A stretch of DNA of 64,000 nt from TH-plancto1 sp043777375 (lineage in GTDB: Bacteria; Planctomycetota; Planctomycetia; Planctomycetales; Planctomycetaceae), in assembly GCA_043777375.1 (NCBI GenBank), contig JAYWHX010000126.1, positions 1 through 64,000 of the forward strand, in the 5' to 3' direction. Shown here one piece after another: positions 26,840-34,634 of this stretch. Made by a program: the position numbers and the translations under genes. The notes below the pieces were generated by a model that had not been told where the DNA came from, did no database searches, and worked only from the letters and a program-made list of their open reading frames with translations. Positions within the stretch are counted from its first letter, which is position 1; the number at the start of each line of letters is the position of its first letter.

Positions 26840-27451
26840 TTATGGGATGACTGCCGAAGGATCGCAAAGCTTGAGAATAGTATTCACGAACGCCTTCAGC
26901 TCAGGGCAGTTCTGTATCGAGACCAGCAGGTCAACACCCCGAAGTATACGTCCTGCATCACGCGGTTTCTGGTAGCTATCCCGGCATGTCCCCTCTTCAA
27001 ACATTCGACCGAGTCGATGAGCGGGTGGATTCCCATGATTCACTCTCTCTGGCTGCGTTCCCCATGCAGCCGCCTTTCTACCGGACAGTTTTTGAATCTC
27101 TCCCCAGTATGGCAATAACCACGCTTCAAAATCATGAAGTGCGACATGAGGGTAAAAGTGAGGTTGGGCTCCTACCCATTGCCGTATCTTCGACTTGGCA
27201 TCTTCGGCGTCCACGAAGGCTGGGTAGGCATCGGTCAGAGCGATGACAGCATTCGCTGGGTTCTTCTTCGCGGTCAGTAAATTGGTGACGACTCGTTTCA
27301 ACTTATCTTCAGTCGGAATTGCGCCATTGTGAACATCAAAGACCAGCTTTGGCATTTTTTGGATCGAGCCCAGTCTCGACTTCAAGAACTCATGCAAACA
27401 CACCTTAAAGGCCTGCTCTGTCTTTCCCTCACAAATGATGACAATCCTCAC
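26840..27451 (-). CDS. DUF4276 family protein (TOPRIM-like), partner of the ATPase
   Basis: A protein of about 203 residues starting VRIVIICEGKTEQAF, the typical 'EGxTE' opening of DUF4276. Later acidic positions are in IALTDAYPAF and LHDFEAWLLPYW. These suggest a TOPRIM-like metal-binding site, hence a possible nuclease; this is inferred from motifs. The chosen GTG at 27451 overlaps the ATPase stop by four bases (GTGA). An in-frame ATG at 27481 would add ten residues inside the ATPase gene. In many genomes DUF4276 genes follow a RecF/OLD-like ATPase gene, an arrangement suspected of phage defence. Confidence 0.78.
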   Translation of the reverse strand: MRIVIICEGKTEQAFKVCLHEFLKSRLGSIQKMPKLVFDVHNGAIPTEDKLKRVVTNLLTAKKNPANAVIALTDAYPAFVDAEDAKSKIRQWVGAQPHFYPHVALHDFEAWLLPYWGEIQKLSGRKAAAWGTQPERVNHGNPPAHRLGRMFEEGTCRDSYQKPRDAGRILRGVDLLVSIQNCPELKAFVNTILKLCDPSAVIP

Positions 27452-28578
27452 GATCGGCCCCCCATGCGACCGTTCTGCCACACTTCATCGAGAGTGTATT
27501 CTTTCAACCACTCTTCGAGATCTAGGTCTTCGGCGCGTGTCGCTGTTGTGACTCCGTCATCCATATCAAGCGTGACGACTTCGCTGGGCTGCAAAAATCG
27601 CACGAGTCGGTCGGCATGTGTCGCCACGATCAATTGCGTCCGTGTCGACGCTTCGCGTAAACAGACCGCCAGCACCGACAGGAGTTCCGGATGTAGGCTG
27701 ACTTCCGGCTCATCGAGCAGCGTGACCTCCGTCAGACCGGGGCTGTACAGCAGAGTCACCAGCCAGAGAAAGCGGAGTGTACCCTCGGACAGCTGGTGCA
27801 TGAAGAACGGGTGTTTGATGTCCCGCTCTTTCCAAGTGATCGCTAGCAAACCAGCTGCCACGGGTGGGAAATTGAGGCGTTCGAATGAGGGAAATGCGAT
27901 GCGGAGAGTGTCTAGGATTGTTTCGAAACGGTCTGGATCGGCTTCTTTTATCCAATACAGACACGACACCAAATCTTCTCCATTGGCTCCGGGAAGCTGA
28001 GCTTCTCTCACCTGCTGGGGTAGCCGCACCGGAGAACGCTGGCTGACATCCAGAACGTGATAGTGTGTGGAAAAAGCGATTGCCTTACGGAAACTCTCCA
28101 ACTCAATATCTTCGCCTGTAGATCGACTGAGGTCTGACTCTCCAGCGTACCTTGGACCCGCTTGTCCTGTTGAGATTCCGTTTATCACTATTGGATAGTC
28201 TGGGATTCGACCATCCTCATAGTGATGCCAGAAACTCTCTTCTGGAATCGTGTAGCCGTTTCCCCGGGGTTGGAGTGAAAATGCGTAGCGAGATAGTGCA
28301 TCATTAGTCACCTGCCGATCGAGTTCAAACTTTATGAACTCGGATTTCTCTCCTCTAGGCTCTGTCAAGACAGACAAGTTTGAATCGATCCCGCCGATGT
28401 CGTTTAGCGTCTTTTTCAGATCACCAGCAGCCGACGCCGACAACAGCGTGAACACATCCAACAGAGAAGTCTTCCCGCTTCCATTCGCCCCGATCAGAAC
28501 ATTGAGAGGACGCAGTTTCAACTGGACATCGTGCAGACGACGGAAGCCTTGAACGTGGATGCTCTCGAAGATGTTCAT
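27448..28578 (-). CDS. AAA-family ATPase of the RecF/OLD type
   Basis: A 376-residue SMC/RecF-like ATPase. The N-terminus is the classic FESIHVQGFRRLHDVQLKLR, with Walker A GANGSGKTSLLD at about 32-43. An ABC-like signature (HQLSEGTLRFLWLVTLLY) and Walker B with downstream His (VTLLDEPEVSLHPELL) lie near 268-305. QLIVATHADRLV is the H-loop. No nuclease domain is fused; the TOPRIM-like function appears to be carried by the overlapping DUF4276 gene. The pair resembles OLD/AbiL-like two-component systems. Defence function is inferred, as DNA repair ATPases share the same fold. Confidence 0.85.
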   Translation of the reverse strand: MNIFESIHVQGFRRLHDVQLKLRPLNVLIGANGSGKTSLLDVFTLLSASAAGDLKKTLNDIGGIDSNLSVLTEPRGEKSEFIKFELDRQVTNDALSRYAFSLQPRGNGYTIPEESFWHHYEDGRIPDYPIVINGISTGQAGPRYAGESDLSRSTGEDIELESFRKAIAFSTHYHVLDVSQRSPVRLPQQVREAQLPGANGEDLVSCLYWIKEADPDRFETILDTLRIAFPSFERLNFPPVAAGLLAITWKERDIKHPFFMHQLSEGTLRFLWLVTLLYSPGLTEVTLLDEPEVSLHPELLSVLAVCLREASTRTQLIVATHADRLVRFLQPSEVVTLDMDDGVTTATRAEDLDLEEWLKEYTLDEVWQNGRMGGRS

Positions 28579-28667
28579 TGCAACTTCTTCCCCGGATCGA
28601 GTCGGCGGCCCGCTTCCACCTTTCAGCCCCTCAACTTTATGACGGTTGGGCAGGAATCAAAGGATGG

Positions 28668-28700
28668 TAACAAAACGGGGCAGGCGTGTACGCCTGCCCC
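28668..28700 (-). terminator. Terminator after the TPR-like gene
   Basis: On the minus strand GGGGCAGGCG-TACA-CGCCTGCCCC makes a perfect ten-base stem followed by GTTTTGTT. It lies about 30 bases after the stop of the TPR-like gene and before the ATPase gene, so it separates those two units. Confidence 0.85.
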
Positions 28701-28732
28701 TGTGTCCTAGCTGCTGATGAGTCGATTCCAGC

Positions 28733-29665
28733 CTACGGCTTGGGAGCTTCCACAGCCGGTTCTGCGGGCTTCTCGGGAGTCGCTTCTGCGGGAGCAGTTG
28801 GGACTTCGGCCGCTGGGGCTTCCGCTGGGGTTTCCGCCGGGGCCGCAGGTGTTTCCGCAGCTGGCACTTCCACCGGCGTCGCCGGAACCTCCGGAGTGAC
28901 TGGTGTTCCTTCAGCGGGCTTGGTCTCGGGGACGATCGGGGCGGTCCCGGATGTGCTTGGTGGGAGAGGGTCGGTTCCACTGGGCAGCAGCTGGACGTTG
29001 GGCAGCTCGCCGGGCTTCACGTCTTGGGGTTTTGGTCGCTCAGGGGGAGCGGGTTTGGCCTTGCGGAACCAGGCATAGAACTCGCCCGATTCCGGCTTCT
29101 TCAACTCTTCCAGCCGGTGCTTGGCCCACGGGCCGTAGTGCGTTTCCGGAAACTTCTTCAACAGCTGCTCGTATGCTTCGGTAGCAGGTTTCACATCGCC
29201 ATCGCACAGGGCTTCCAGGCAGACAGCCAACTGAGAGAGGGCCTGTTCGGTGACTTCGGCAGGAGTCGTTTTGGAGTTCAGCAGAGCTTCGAGCTGCTTC
29301 TTGCCGTTTTCCAGACTCTCGTCACTGGCAGTGCGATTGGTCATCGACAGCCGGACGCCATTTTGGATGTATTCGCGAGCGGCTTCCAGCCGGGACCAGG
29401 ATTCAACGGGGGAACCGGCGTGGTCTTCCGCGACCTTTTTGTAGTCATCCGCTGAGGTGCAGGCCGCGTACTCGCTCCAGGCTGCGGAAGTTTTCGCAGC
29501 TGCGGATTTGGCCATCACCTGATAGGCCACGATCGCGATCGTGCCCAGGATGATTGCCAGCAGTATCATGTTCGTATGCGGCTCAATCTTCCTCTGGAAT
29601 CGATAAAACCAGTGGGCGAGTTCGTTTTGTTGGGTGTCCGCAGGTTGCGGAAGGGGAGTGCTCAT
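28733..29665 (-). CDS. Membrane-anchored TPR-like protein with Ala/Pro/Glu tail
   Basis: A protein of about 310 residues. One membrane helix (MILLAIILGTIAIVAYQVM, about 32-50) is followed by an alpha-helical region of TPR or YfgM type (ALSQLAVCLEALCDGDVKPA, YEQLLKKFPETHYGPWAKHR). The last 100 residues are a Pro/Ala/Glu-rich tail (repeats like PAETPAAPAETPAEAP). The start at 29665 (MSTPLPQ) is the first sensible ATG; frame before it is low-complexity. No enzyme motif was seen. It may help assembly of envelope proteins, as YfgM does, which is inference. A similar tail ends the DUF4340 protein at 60880. Confidence 0.75.
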   Translation of the reverse strand: MSTPLPQPADTQQNELAHWFYRFQRKIEPHTNMILLAIILGTIAIVAYQVMAKSAAAKTSAAWSEYAACTSADDYKKVAEDHAGSPVESWSRLEAAREYIQNGVRLSMTNRTASDESLENGKKQLEALLNSKTTPAEVTEQALSQLAVCLEALCDGDVKPATEAYEQLLKKFPETHYGPWAKHRLEELKKPESGEFYAWFRKAKPAPPERPKPQDVKPGELPNVQLLPSGTDPLPPSTSGTAPIVPETKPAEGTPVTPEVPATPVEVPAAETPAAPAETPAEAPAAEVPTAPAEATPEKPAEPAVEAPKP

Positions 29666-29876
29666 GGTCGGAAGAGAGTCGCTTCGAGTTCGATCAAATG
29701 CCGCGTTCAATCGCCATCCGGCCGCAGCGGAATGCTCGCCGCCCACTCGACACAACTGCTCATGTCATCAGAGGCTCAGGCGATCCACAAGCGGGCGAGT
29801 ATAGGTCGACCCCGCCAGAGGGTCAACGTCTTACGCGAGGTGAGCGGCTGGCCGGATGCCTGGCCCGTGGCGGGAA

Positions 29877-29999
29877 CTACTTTCCGCGCAGCTGTTTCTG
29901 TTGCAGTTGGGATTTCTGGGCGAGCTGTTTGAGGTGCTTTTTCTGCAAATTGGGCAGCTTGGATGCTGGATGGCGGACCATGGGGCGGCCTTTGGACAT
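29877..29999 (-). CDS. 40-residue basic small protein
   Basis: A short gene encoding a Lys/Gln/Leu-rich basic peptide (MSKGRPMVRHPASKLPNLQK at the start, ending LRGK). GGAGG lies seven bases before the ATG, one of the strongest ribosome sites in the window, and the start is unambiguous. It follows the phosphatase gene by 43 bases on the same strand. The composition suggests nucleic-acid or ribosome binding, but no family was recognised. It is too short for a usual ORF cut-off and would be missed by many annotation pipelines. Confidence 0.68.
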   Translation of the reverse strand: MSKGRPMVRHPASKLPNLQKKHLKQLAQKSQLQQKQLRGK

Positions 30000-30042
30000 G
30001 GGTTTGCCTCCAACTGTAGAACTGATGCCAGACGCTCGCCGG

Positions 30043-30876
30043 TTAGTCCAAACCTTGTTTGGCCTCGAATCGAGACGTGGGATCTTGAATAACTCGCAGC
30101 ACCTCGGACCGTAACTCGGGGATCACGGAGATCCCGTTGCCGCCGTCGACGGTCTGCTGGCCGGTCCAGTCGACAAAGTGACCTCCCGCTTCGGTGACGA
30201 TCGGAATCAGAGCGGCAGCGTCCCAGATGGCGAGGGCCGGATCGACCATGACATCAGCGCGACCAGTGGCGACGAGGACATGCCCGTAACAGTCGCCCCA
30301 CCCGCGAGAAAGCCGCGTGGCACGGGTCAGGCGGGCAAACGTGTCCCACTGCCCCGCACTGTCCCAGCCGCCGGACGAGGTAAAGCAGAAGACGGCCTGC
30401 GACAACTCGGGCGTATTGCGGACTTGGCAGCGAATGGGAGCGGCAGCGCCGCATTTACGCCAGGTGCCATGCCCCAGGCGAGCGTAGACGACCTCGTTCA
30501 GAGCCGGAAATCCACAGATCCCAGCCACGCATTCCGACCCGAACTGCAACCCGATCAGCATCCCGAACAGCGGGACGCCCGAGACGAACGACTTGGTGCC
30601 GTCGACCGGATCGAGAATCCAGCGAAACCCGGATGTGCCGGGCGTTTCTCCAAACTCCTCACCCAGAATCGTATCCAGCGGGAAGCGCGCCGCAAGATGC
30701 TTTCGCAGCAACTCCTCAGCTCCTCGATCCGCGAGCGTGACCGGGGTCTGGTCCGCCTTCCACTCGACAGCCAGTGATCCCGATTCGTAGTGCCCCATCA
30801 CAAACTTCGCAGCTGCGGGATAGAGCCCGAGGGCGAAGTCGAGACGGGCGGCGATGTCGGCGTGTGGAAGGGACAT
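30043..30876 (-). CDS. Inositol-monophosphatase-family phosphatase (histidinol-phosphatase-like)
   Basis: A 277-residue metal-dependent phosphatase. The three metal-site elements are all visible: LGEEFGE (about 71-77), DPVDGTKSFVSG (about 88-99), and WDAAALIPIVTEAGG (about 218-232). The protein is closest in pattern to HisN-type histidinol-phosphatases, which finish histidinol synthesis, but inositol, fructose-1,6-bisphosphate and 3'-phosphoadenosine phosphatases share the motifs. No other histidine genes are nearby, so the substrate remains open. It precedes the small basic protein gene. Confidence 0.88.
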   Translation of the reverse strand: MSLPHADIAARLDFALGLYPAAAKFVMGHYESGSLAVEWKADQTPVTLADRGAEELLRKHLAARFPLDTILGEEFGETPGTSGFRWILDPVDGTKSFVSGVPLFGMLIGLQFGSECVAGICGFPALNEVVYARLGHGTWRKCGAAAPIRCQVRNTPELSQAVFCFTSSGGWDSAGQWDTFARLTRATRLSRGWGDCYGHVLVATGRADVMVDPALAIWDAAALIPIVTEAGGHFVDWTGQQTVDGGNGISVIPELRSEVLRVIQDPTSRFEAKQGLD

Positions 30877-30909
30877 GGGGTGCTTTTCGAGACAGTTGGG
30901 TCGCTCACA

Positions 30910-30928
30910 GGCACGTAAAAAACGTGCC
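30910..30928. repeat. Short hairpin between PrsW-like and phosphatase genes
   Basis: GGCACGT and ACGTGCC pair around an AAAAA loop (TTTTT on the minus strand). No T run follows the stem, so it is not a standard terminator. Confidence 0.5.
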
Positions 30929-30942
30929 CCACAGTAAGCCGG

Positions 30943-32466
30943 TCAGCTTTCCCCGGCCTCCTGCGAGGCGCGGGACAAGATCCACTGGAACCAGACGAAG
31001 CTGACGAGAGCGGACATGACGGCCAGCAACTCATGGTCCTGCTTCAGCAGTGTGTCGTACACGCCGTGCAGGATCATCGCTGCCAGCAGATAAAACACAA
31101 CGAAGAAGAAGACGCTTTCCCAGGCCCATTCCAGATAGTCCTGATTGCGGTACATCAGCAGAGCGACTCCTCCGGCCCAGATCGCATGGAGGCTGACACA
31201 GGACAAGAACCGAATGACGTAGATCCACGGGTCGTGGATGCCGTTGTAATATTCGCTCGAATACGTGATCCCTTCGGAGACGCCAAAACCCACTCCGCTG
31301 GCCAATCCCACCAGGCACACCTCGCGAAACGTCCGATTTCCGGGACGTGTGAGATAGAACGCAACTGGTAAGGCTTTACACAACTCTTCGCACAGCCCCA
31401 CACCAAAAGTAAACCCGAAGAAGCTGGGCAGGAATCCGCTGTTTCCATCCAGTGCGCAGCGATACGAAAACCCGATGAACTTGACGATGTAGAACAGTAA
31501 GACCCCAATCCCGCGACCCCGGACCATCACGCCATCGGTCGAGAACGCCACCCATTGAAACCCGAGCAGCAGCAGGATACCAATCGTTCCGGTCACGACG
31601 CCCGTCGTCACCAATGCCGGAACCCGTGACTCCTTTCCCGGCCACATCACCAGAAATAGACTCAGGAATAGCCCGGAGCTGGCCAGTGCGAATCCCCAGT
31701 GCCAATACGTGTCCGCAGGCAAGAACGCCCCGTCGAGCTGATGTGCCGGAAACTGCATCGCCGCATCATGCAGCGAGGTCGACTCCATCACAGCGGAGGC
31801 GTTCACCTCGGGGTGATTGTCCAGTGACAGTTGGATTTGCTCCATGATGTCAGAACTGCCCCCCCACACCGTGGACATGACCAAGGGGGCGAGCGCGAGG
31901 ATCAAGACCCAGTGCAGATGCTGCCGCCAAATCGTTACAGGTCGCTCGACTGCGGCGCGGCGTTTTCGGGGACTGGCAGTGGGAACGTCAGTGACCTCAG
32001 CGGACAGAGTTTGTTTTCTTTTCTTGGGTGGTGAGAGAGCCTCGCCCGCCAGGTCTTCTTCCGACAGGTCCGGAAACTGCGAGTCACCCAACTCGGTGTC
32101 GGCCTCACCTGCCACGATCTCCTTATCAAAAGTCGGTTCGGCGGGAGGTGGGGGGAGTGGCGGTTTCCGCTCCGGTGATTTCGTGGCGGGTTTCTTCACC
32201 ACAGGCCTCGACGCCGCGGGCTTCGAGGTCGGAGCCTTTGAAGCTCGCGGGGGAGGCGGGGGAGCTGGCACCGGCGGGGAGTCGAGGGCTGCGGCGTCTT
32301 CCGCGAAGGGGTCGATGAACCGATCTGGCTCGACAGTTGCTGCCGACTCGGCTGGCGGAATCGTCAGCGGCTGTCGACATCCCGGGCACGCAACTGTTCG
32401 TCCCGCGTGCCGGTCGTCGGCTTTGAATTTCGCCCCGCAGGCCGAACAGCTCGCCCGAATCGCCAT
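30943..32466 (-). CDS. PrsW-like intramembrane protease with zinc-ribbon N-terminus
   Basis: A 507-residue protein. Residues 8-33 are a zinc ribbon (CSACGAKF...CPGC), followed by a Pro-rich disordered linker of about 140 residues. Around eight membrane helices follow. The glutamic-type protease motifs of the PrsW/CAAX superfamily are visible: GLCEELCKALPV (EExxK), GFGVSEGITY (Glu), LHAIWAGG and ILHGVYD (His). PrsW cleaves anti-sigma factors in Bacillus, and a link to the window's anti-sigma factor is possible but inferred. The zinc ribbon, shared with the chimera at 11071, is unusual for the family. Confidence 0.85.
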   Translation of the reverse strand: MAIRASCSACGAKFKADDRHAGRTVACPGCRQPLTIPPAESAATVEPDRFIDPFAEDAAALDSPPVPAPPPPPRASKAPTSKPAASRPVVKKPATKSPERKPPLPPPPAEPTFDKEIVAGEADTELGDSQFPDLSEEDLAGEALSPPKKRKQTLSAEVTDVPTASPRKRRAAVERPVTIWRQHLHWVLILALAPLVMSTVWGGSSDIMEQIQLSLDNHPEVNASAVMESTSLHDAAMQFPAHQLDGAFLPADTYWHWGFALASSGLFLSLFLVMWPGKESRVPALVTTGVVTGTIGILLLLGFQWVAFSTDGVMVRGRGIGVLLFYIVKFIGFSYRCALDGNSGFLPSFFGFTFGVGLCEELCKALPVAFYLTRPGNRTFREVCLVGLASGVGFGVSEGITYSSEYYNGIHDPWIYVIRFLSCVSLHAIWAGGVALLMYRNQDYLEWAWESVFFFVVFYLLAAMILHGVYDTLLKQDHELLAVMSALVSFVWFQWILSRASQEAGES

Positions 32467-32669
32467 GCTGTTCCCTCCGAGGTGATGATTTGTGGTGAGG
32501 CGTCATCGTGAAAGAACGAGGTACAGGCGTCAAGGCTTGCAGACGTCTGCTGCGATTCGTTTGACCCTTCCGCTTTCCTCTTGTTGGATTTCCGCCGGAG
32601 TGGCATGATGCCGCTTGCGCTGGTGTGATTGAGCAACCAGCGGCACGAACTCGACCCCGGAGGCCACGG

Positions 32670-33455
32670 ATGGCACTGTTGGAATGCAAGCATCTGGTGA
32701 AGGTCTATCCGGGCGGCAAGCGGGCGGTCAAAGACGTTTCGTTTCACGTCGAAAAAGGCGAGATCGTCGCCCTGCTCGGCCCGAACGGTGCGGGAAAGTC
32801 GACCACATTTAGCATGTCGGTCGGGCTGATTGCCCCCACGGAAGGCCACGTCCTCCTTGAAGGGAAAGACGTCACGCACTGGGCCATGTATCGCCGCGCA
32901 CGTGCCGGAATGGGCTACCTGCCCCAGTACCACAGCATCTTCATCAAGTTGACCGTCGAGCAGAACTTGCAGGCGATTCTGGAGTTTCTTCCGTTTAGCT
33001 ATGAGCAACGGGTCAAGCGGATCAACCAACTGATTGACCAGTTCGGTCTCGAAGAACAGAGACACCAGATCTCGTCGACGATGTCGGGGGGGCAAAAACG
33101 TCGCCTGGAAATCGCCCGTTGCCTGGCCACTGATCCGGCAATCGTTCTGCTCGACGAACCGTTCACCGGCATTGACCCCAAAACGATTAACGACATTCAA
33201 GATATCATCATCCAGCTGCGCGACAGCGGAATTTCGATCCTGTTGACCGACCATCGCGAGCGCGAGACATTGACGATCGTGGATCGCACGTATGTCATCT
33301 GCGACGGCGAGGTTGTCGTCGGAGGAGATGCGGAGACGGTGCTGAACCACAAGCGAGCGCAAGAGCTGTATTTCGGGACTCGGTTTGATGCGACCTCGAT
33401 TCTAGAGCAGAAATCGAGCCTTCGCGGCGACCGCGATGACACCAAAGCGGCGTGA
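32670..33455 (+). CDS. lptB: LptB-like ABC transporter ATP-binding protein
   Basis: A 261-residue ATPase for lipopolysaccharide export. Walker A is LLGPNGAGKSTTFS (about 35-48), the signature is STMSGGQKRRLEIARCL, and Walker B is IVLLDEPFTGIDP, followed by an H-loop (LLTDHRERE). The pattern and length match LptB more than other ABC ATPases. The start at 32670 has GGAGG seven bases upstream; the frame before it is not conserved-looking. The partner genes lptA, lptC, lptF and lptG are not in the window, so the assignment rests on sequence pattern only. An exported small protein follows 158 bases later. Confidence 0.88.
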   Translation: MALLECKHLVKVYPGGKRAVKDVSFHVEKGEIVALLGPNGAGKSTTFSMSVGLIAPTEGHVLLEGKDVTHWAMYRRARAGMGYLPQYHSIFIKLTVEQNLQAILEFLPFSYEQRVKRINQLIDQFGLEEQRHQISSTMSGGQKRRLEIARCLATDPAIVLLDEPFTGIDPKTINDIQDIIIQLRDSGISILLTDHRERETLTIVDRTYVICDGEVVVGGDAETVLNHKRAQELYFGTRFDATSILEQKSSLRGDRDDTKAA

Positions 33456-33613
33456 AGCTGGGGGACGCGGGTAAGGCCGAGCTAGACTACGAGTCGCGTG
33501 CGATTCGAATCTTCGAGATTCACCGCTTTTCGTGGTCGTGGCTCCCGAGTAGGATGTCGCTGAGAACGCTCCTCGCGTTTCCCCGGATCGAGGCCCCATC
33601 GAAGGAGTGCAAC

Positions 33614-34099
33614 ATGCAGACTCACCCGTTAAACAATCGTTTTGCCTTGCTGATTTGCGGTTTGGTGATGGGCTTGGGGGTTTCGTTTTATTGGCCGCAT
33701 GAGCCGCTCAAGGCCGATGCAACGAGCTTGGAAAAATTCTCGCTCTGTACTGCTCCGACCCAGCTCAACCAGAGCGATGCCATCTTTGTCCTGGACTCGG
33801 TCACGGGCCGGCTCGTGGGTGCAGCTCACAACATGCAAACAGGAACATTTAACCAAGTCTGGACACGGAGCGTGGCCGCTGACTTTGGGGTCGTCGAGAA
33901 TGCACAGTACTTGATGACCTCTGGATTTCTGAGAACTCAAGGCTCACAGAACGGCACACCAGCCACGAGCGGCATCTACGTCGCCGAGTTGACCAGCGGC
34001 AAGGTGGCCCTGTACGGATTCCTGATGAATAATCGCAATCAAGCCTCCGCCACCGAAATGGTTCCGGTGGCGACTTTCCCATTCCGCGATGGGAAGTAG
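33614..34099 (+). CDS. Small exported protein of unknown function
   Basis: A 161-residue protein with an N-terminal hydrophobic segment (FALLICGLVMGLGVSFYWP) acting as signal or anchor. The rest has a repetitive strand pattern (DAIFVLDSVTGRLVGAAHNM, GIYVAELTSGKVALYGFLMN). The start at 33614 has GAAGGAG six bases upstream, better than the ATG-like starts further up. No family was recognised; it looks like a conserved planctomycete protein. Its position after the LptB-like gene hints at an envelope role, which is inference. Confidence 0.75.
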   Translation: MQTHPLNNRFALLICGLVMGLGVSFYWPHEPLKADATSLEKFSLCTAPTQLNQSDAIFVLDSVTGRLVGAAHNMQTGTFNQVWTRSVAADFGVVENAQYLMTSGFLRTQGSQNGTPATSGIYVAELTSGKVALYGFLMNNRNQASATEMVPVATFPFRDGK

Positions 34100-34634
34100 T
34101 TCACCGGTTAGTGGTGGATCGAGCCTCTCGTTTTTGAAACTCCCCGGTGGGCGTCTCAAGGAGACGGTGCGACGTCAAGACTCGGGTCGAAGTTGGAGTT
34201 CCGGAATTCGGCTGCTCCGGAGCAGCCGAAAGGCTGGACTCCAACCTCGAAGCCCAGCGTTGATCACGCACTGATTCTGTCCGGTCGAGGGGATGTTCTG
34301 CCAAGCGGGCGTTGACCCGCCGGACTCGGAGTGTCCGGCGACTTTGTCGACTTCAACGCGGAGTAACGGTTTTTGTCACAAAATCTGGGTTGAGAATTCA
34401 CTCATTTCCGAGCGTTTTGTCTCTAATGCCAAAGAAATCTGACGACAGCTGGACGTGCGCGTCACAAGTGTTTTCATTGAATAGTCCACAGAAAAATTGA
34501 TTTTGAAGAGGCTGTGGCCGGTGCCCCGGGACTGCCGAGTATTGTATTTGGTGTACGACCGGTTTAGCCTACCTGTCTGTTCTAATGCCCCTGATTGTCA
34601 TTTCGGGGGCGTCCCATTCAATCTGGGGATTGAG
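34100..34634. other. Gene-free region upstream of the metalloprotease
   Basis: About 535 bases without a credible gene. It holds one long imperfect palindrome near 34188-34249 and an AT-richer stretch before the metalloprotease start. No RNA gene was recognised. The promoter for the protease gene should be here. Confidence 0.5.
34188..34249. repeat. Imperfect 62-base palindrome
   Basis: The left arm begins cgaagttggagttcc and the right arm ends ggactccaacctcg; the centre ggctgctcc/ggagcagcc also pairs. It can fold into one long hairpin. It has no T run. Confidence 0.65.

Noticed and set aside
29831..30013. A 60-residue frame over the small basic gene
   Set aside because: Its translation is Pro/Ser/Cys-rich and its start lacks the GGAGG-ATG spacing that the 40-residue frame has.
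34497..34634. N-terminal extension of the RTX metalloprotease
   Set aside because: The extra 46 residues are Cys/Pro-rich and not signal-like; the ATG at 34635 leads directly into the LEPR-type leader.
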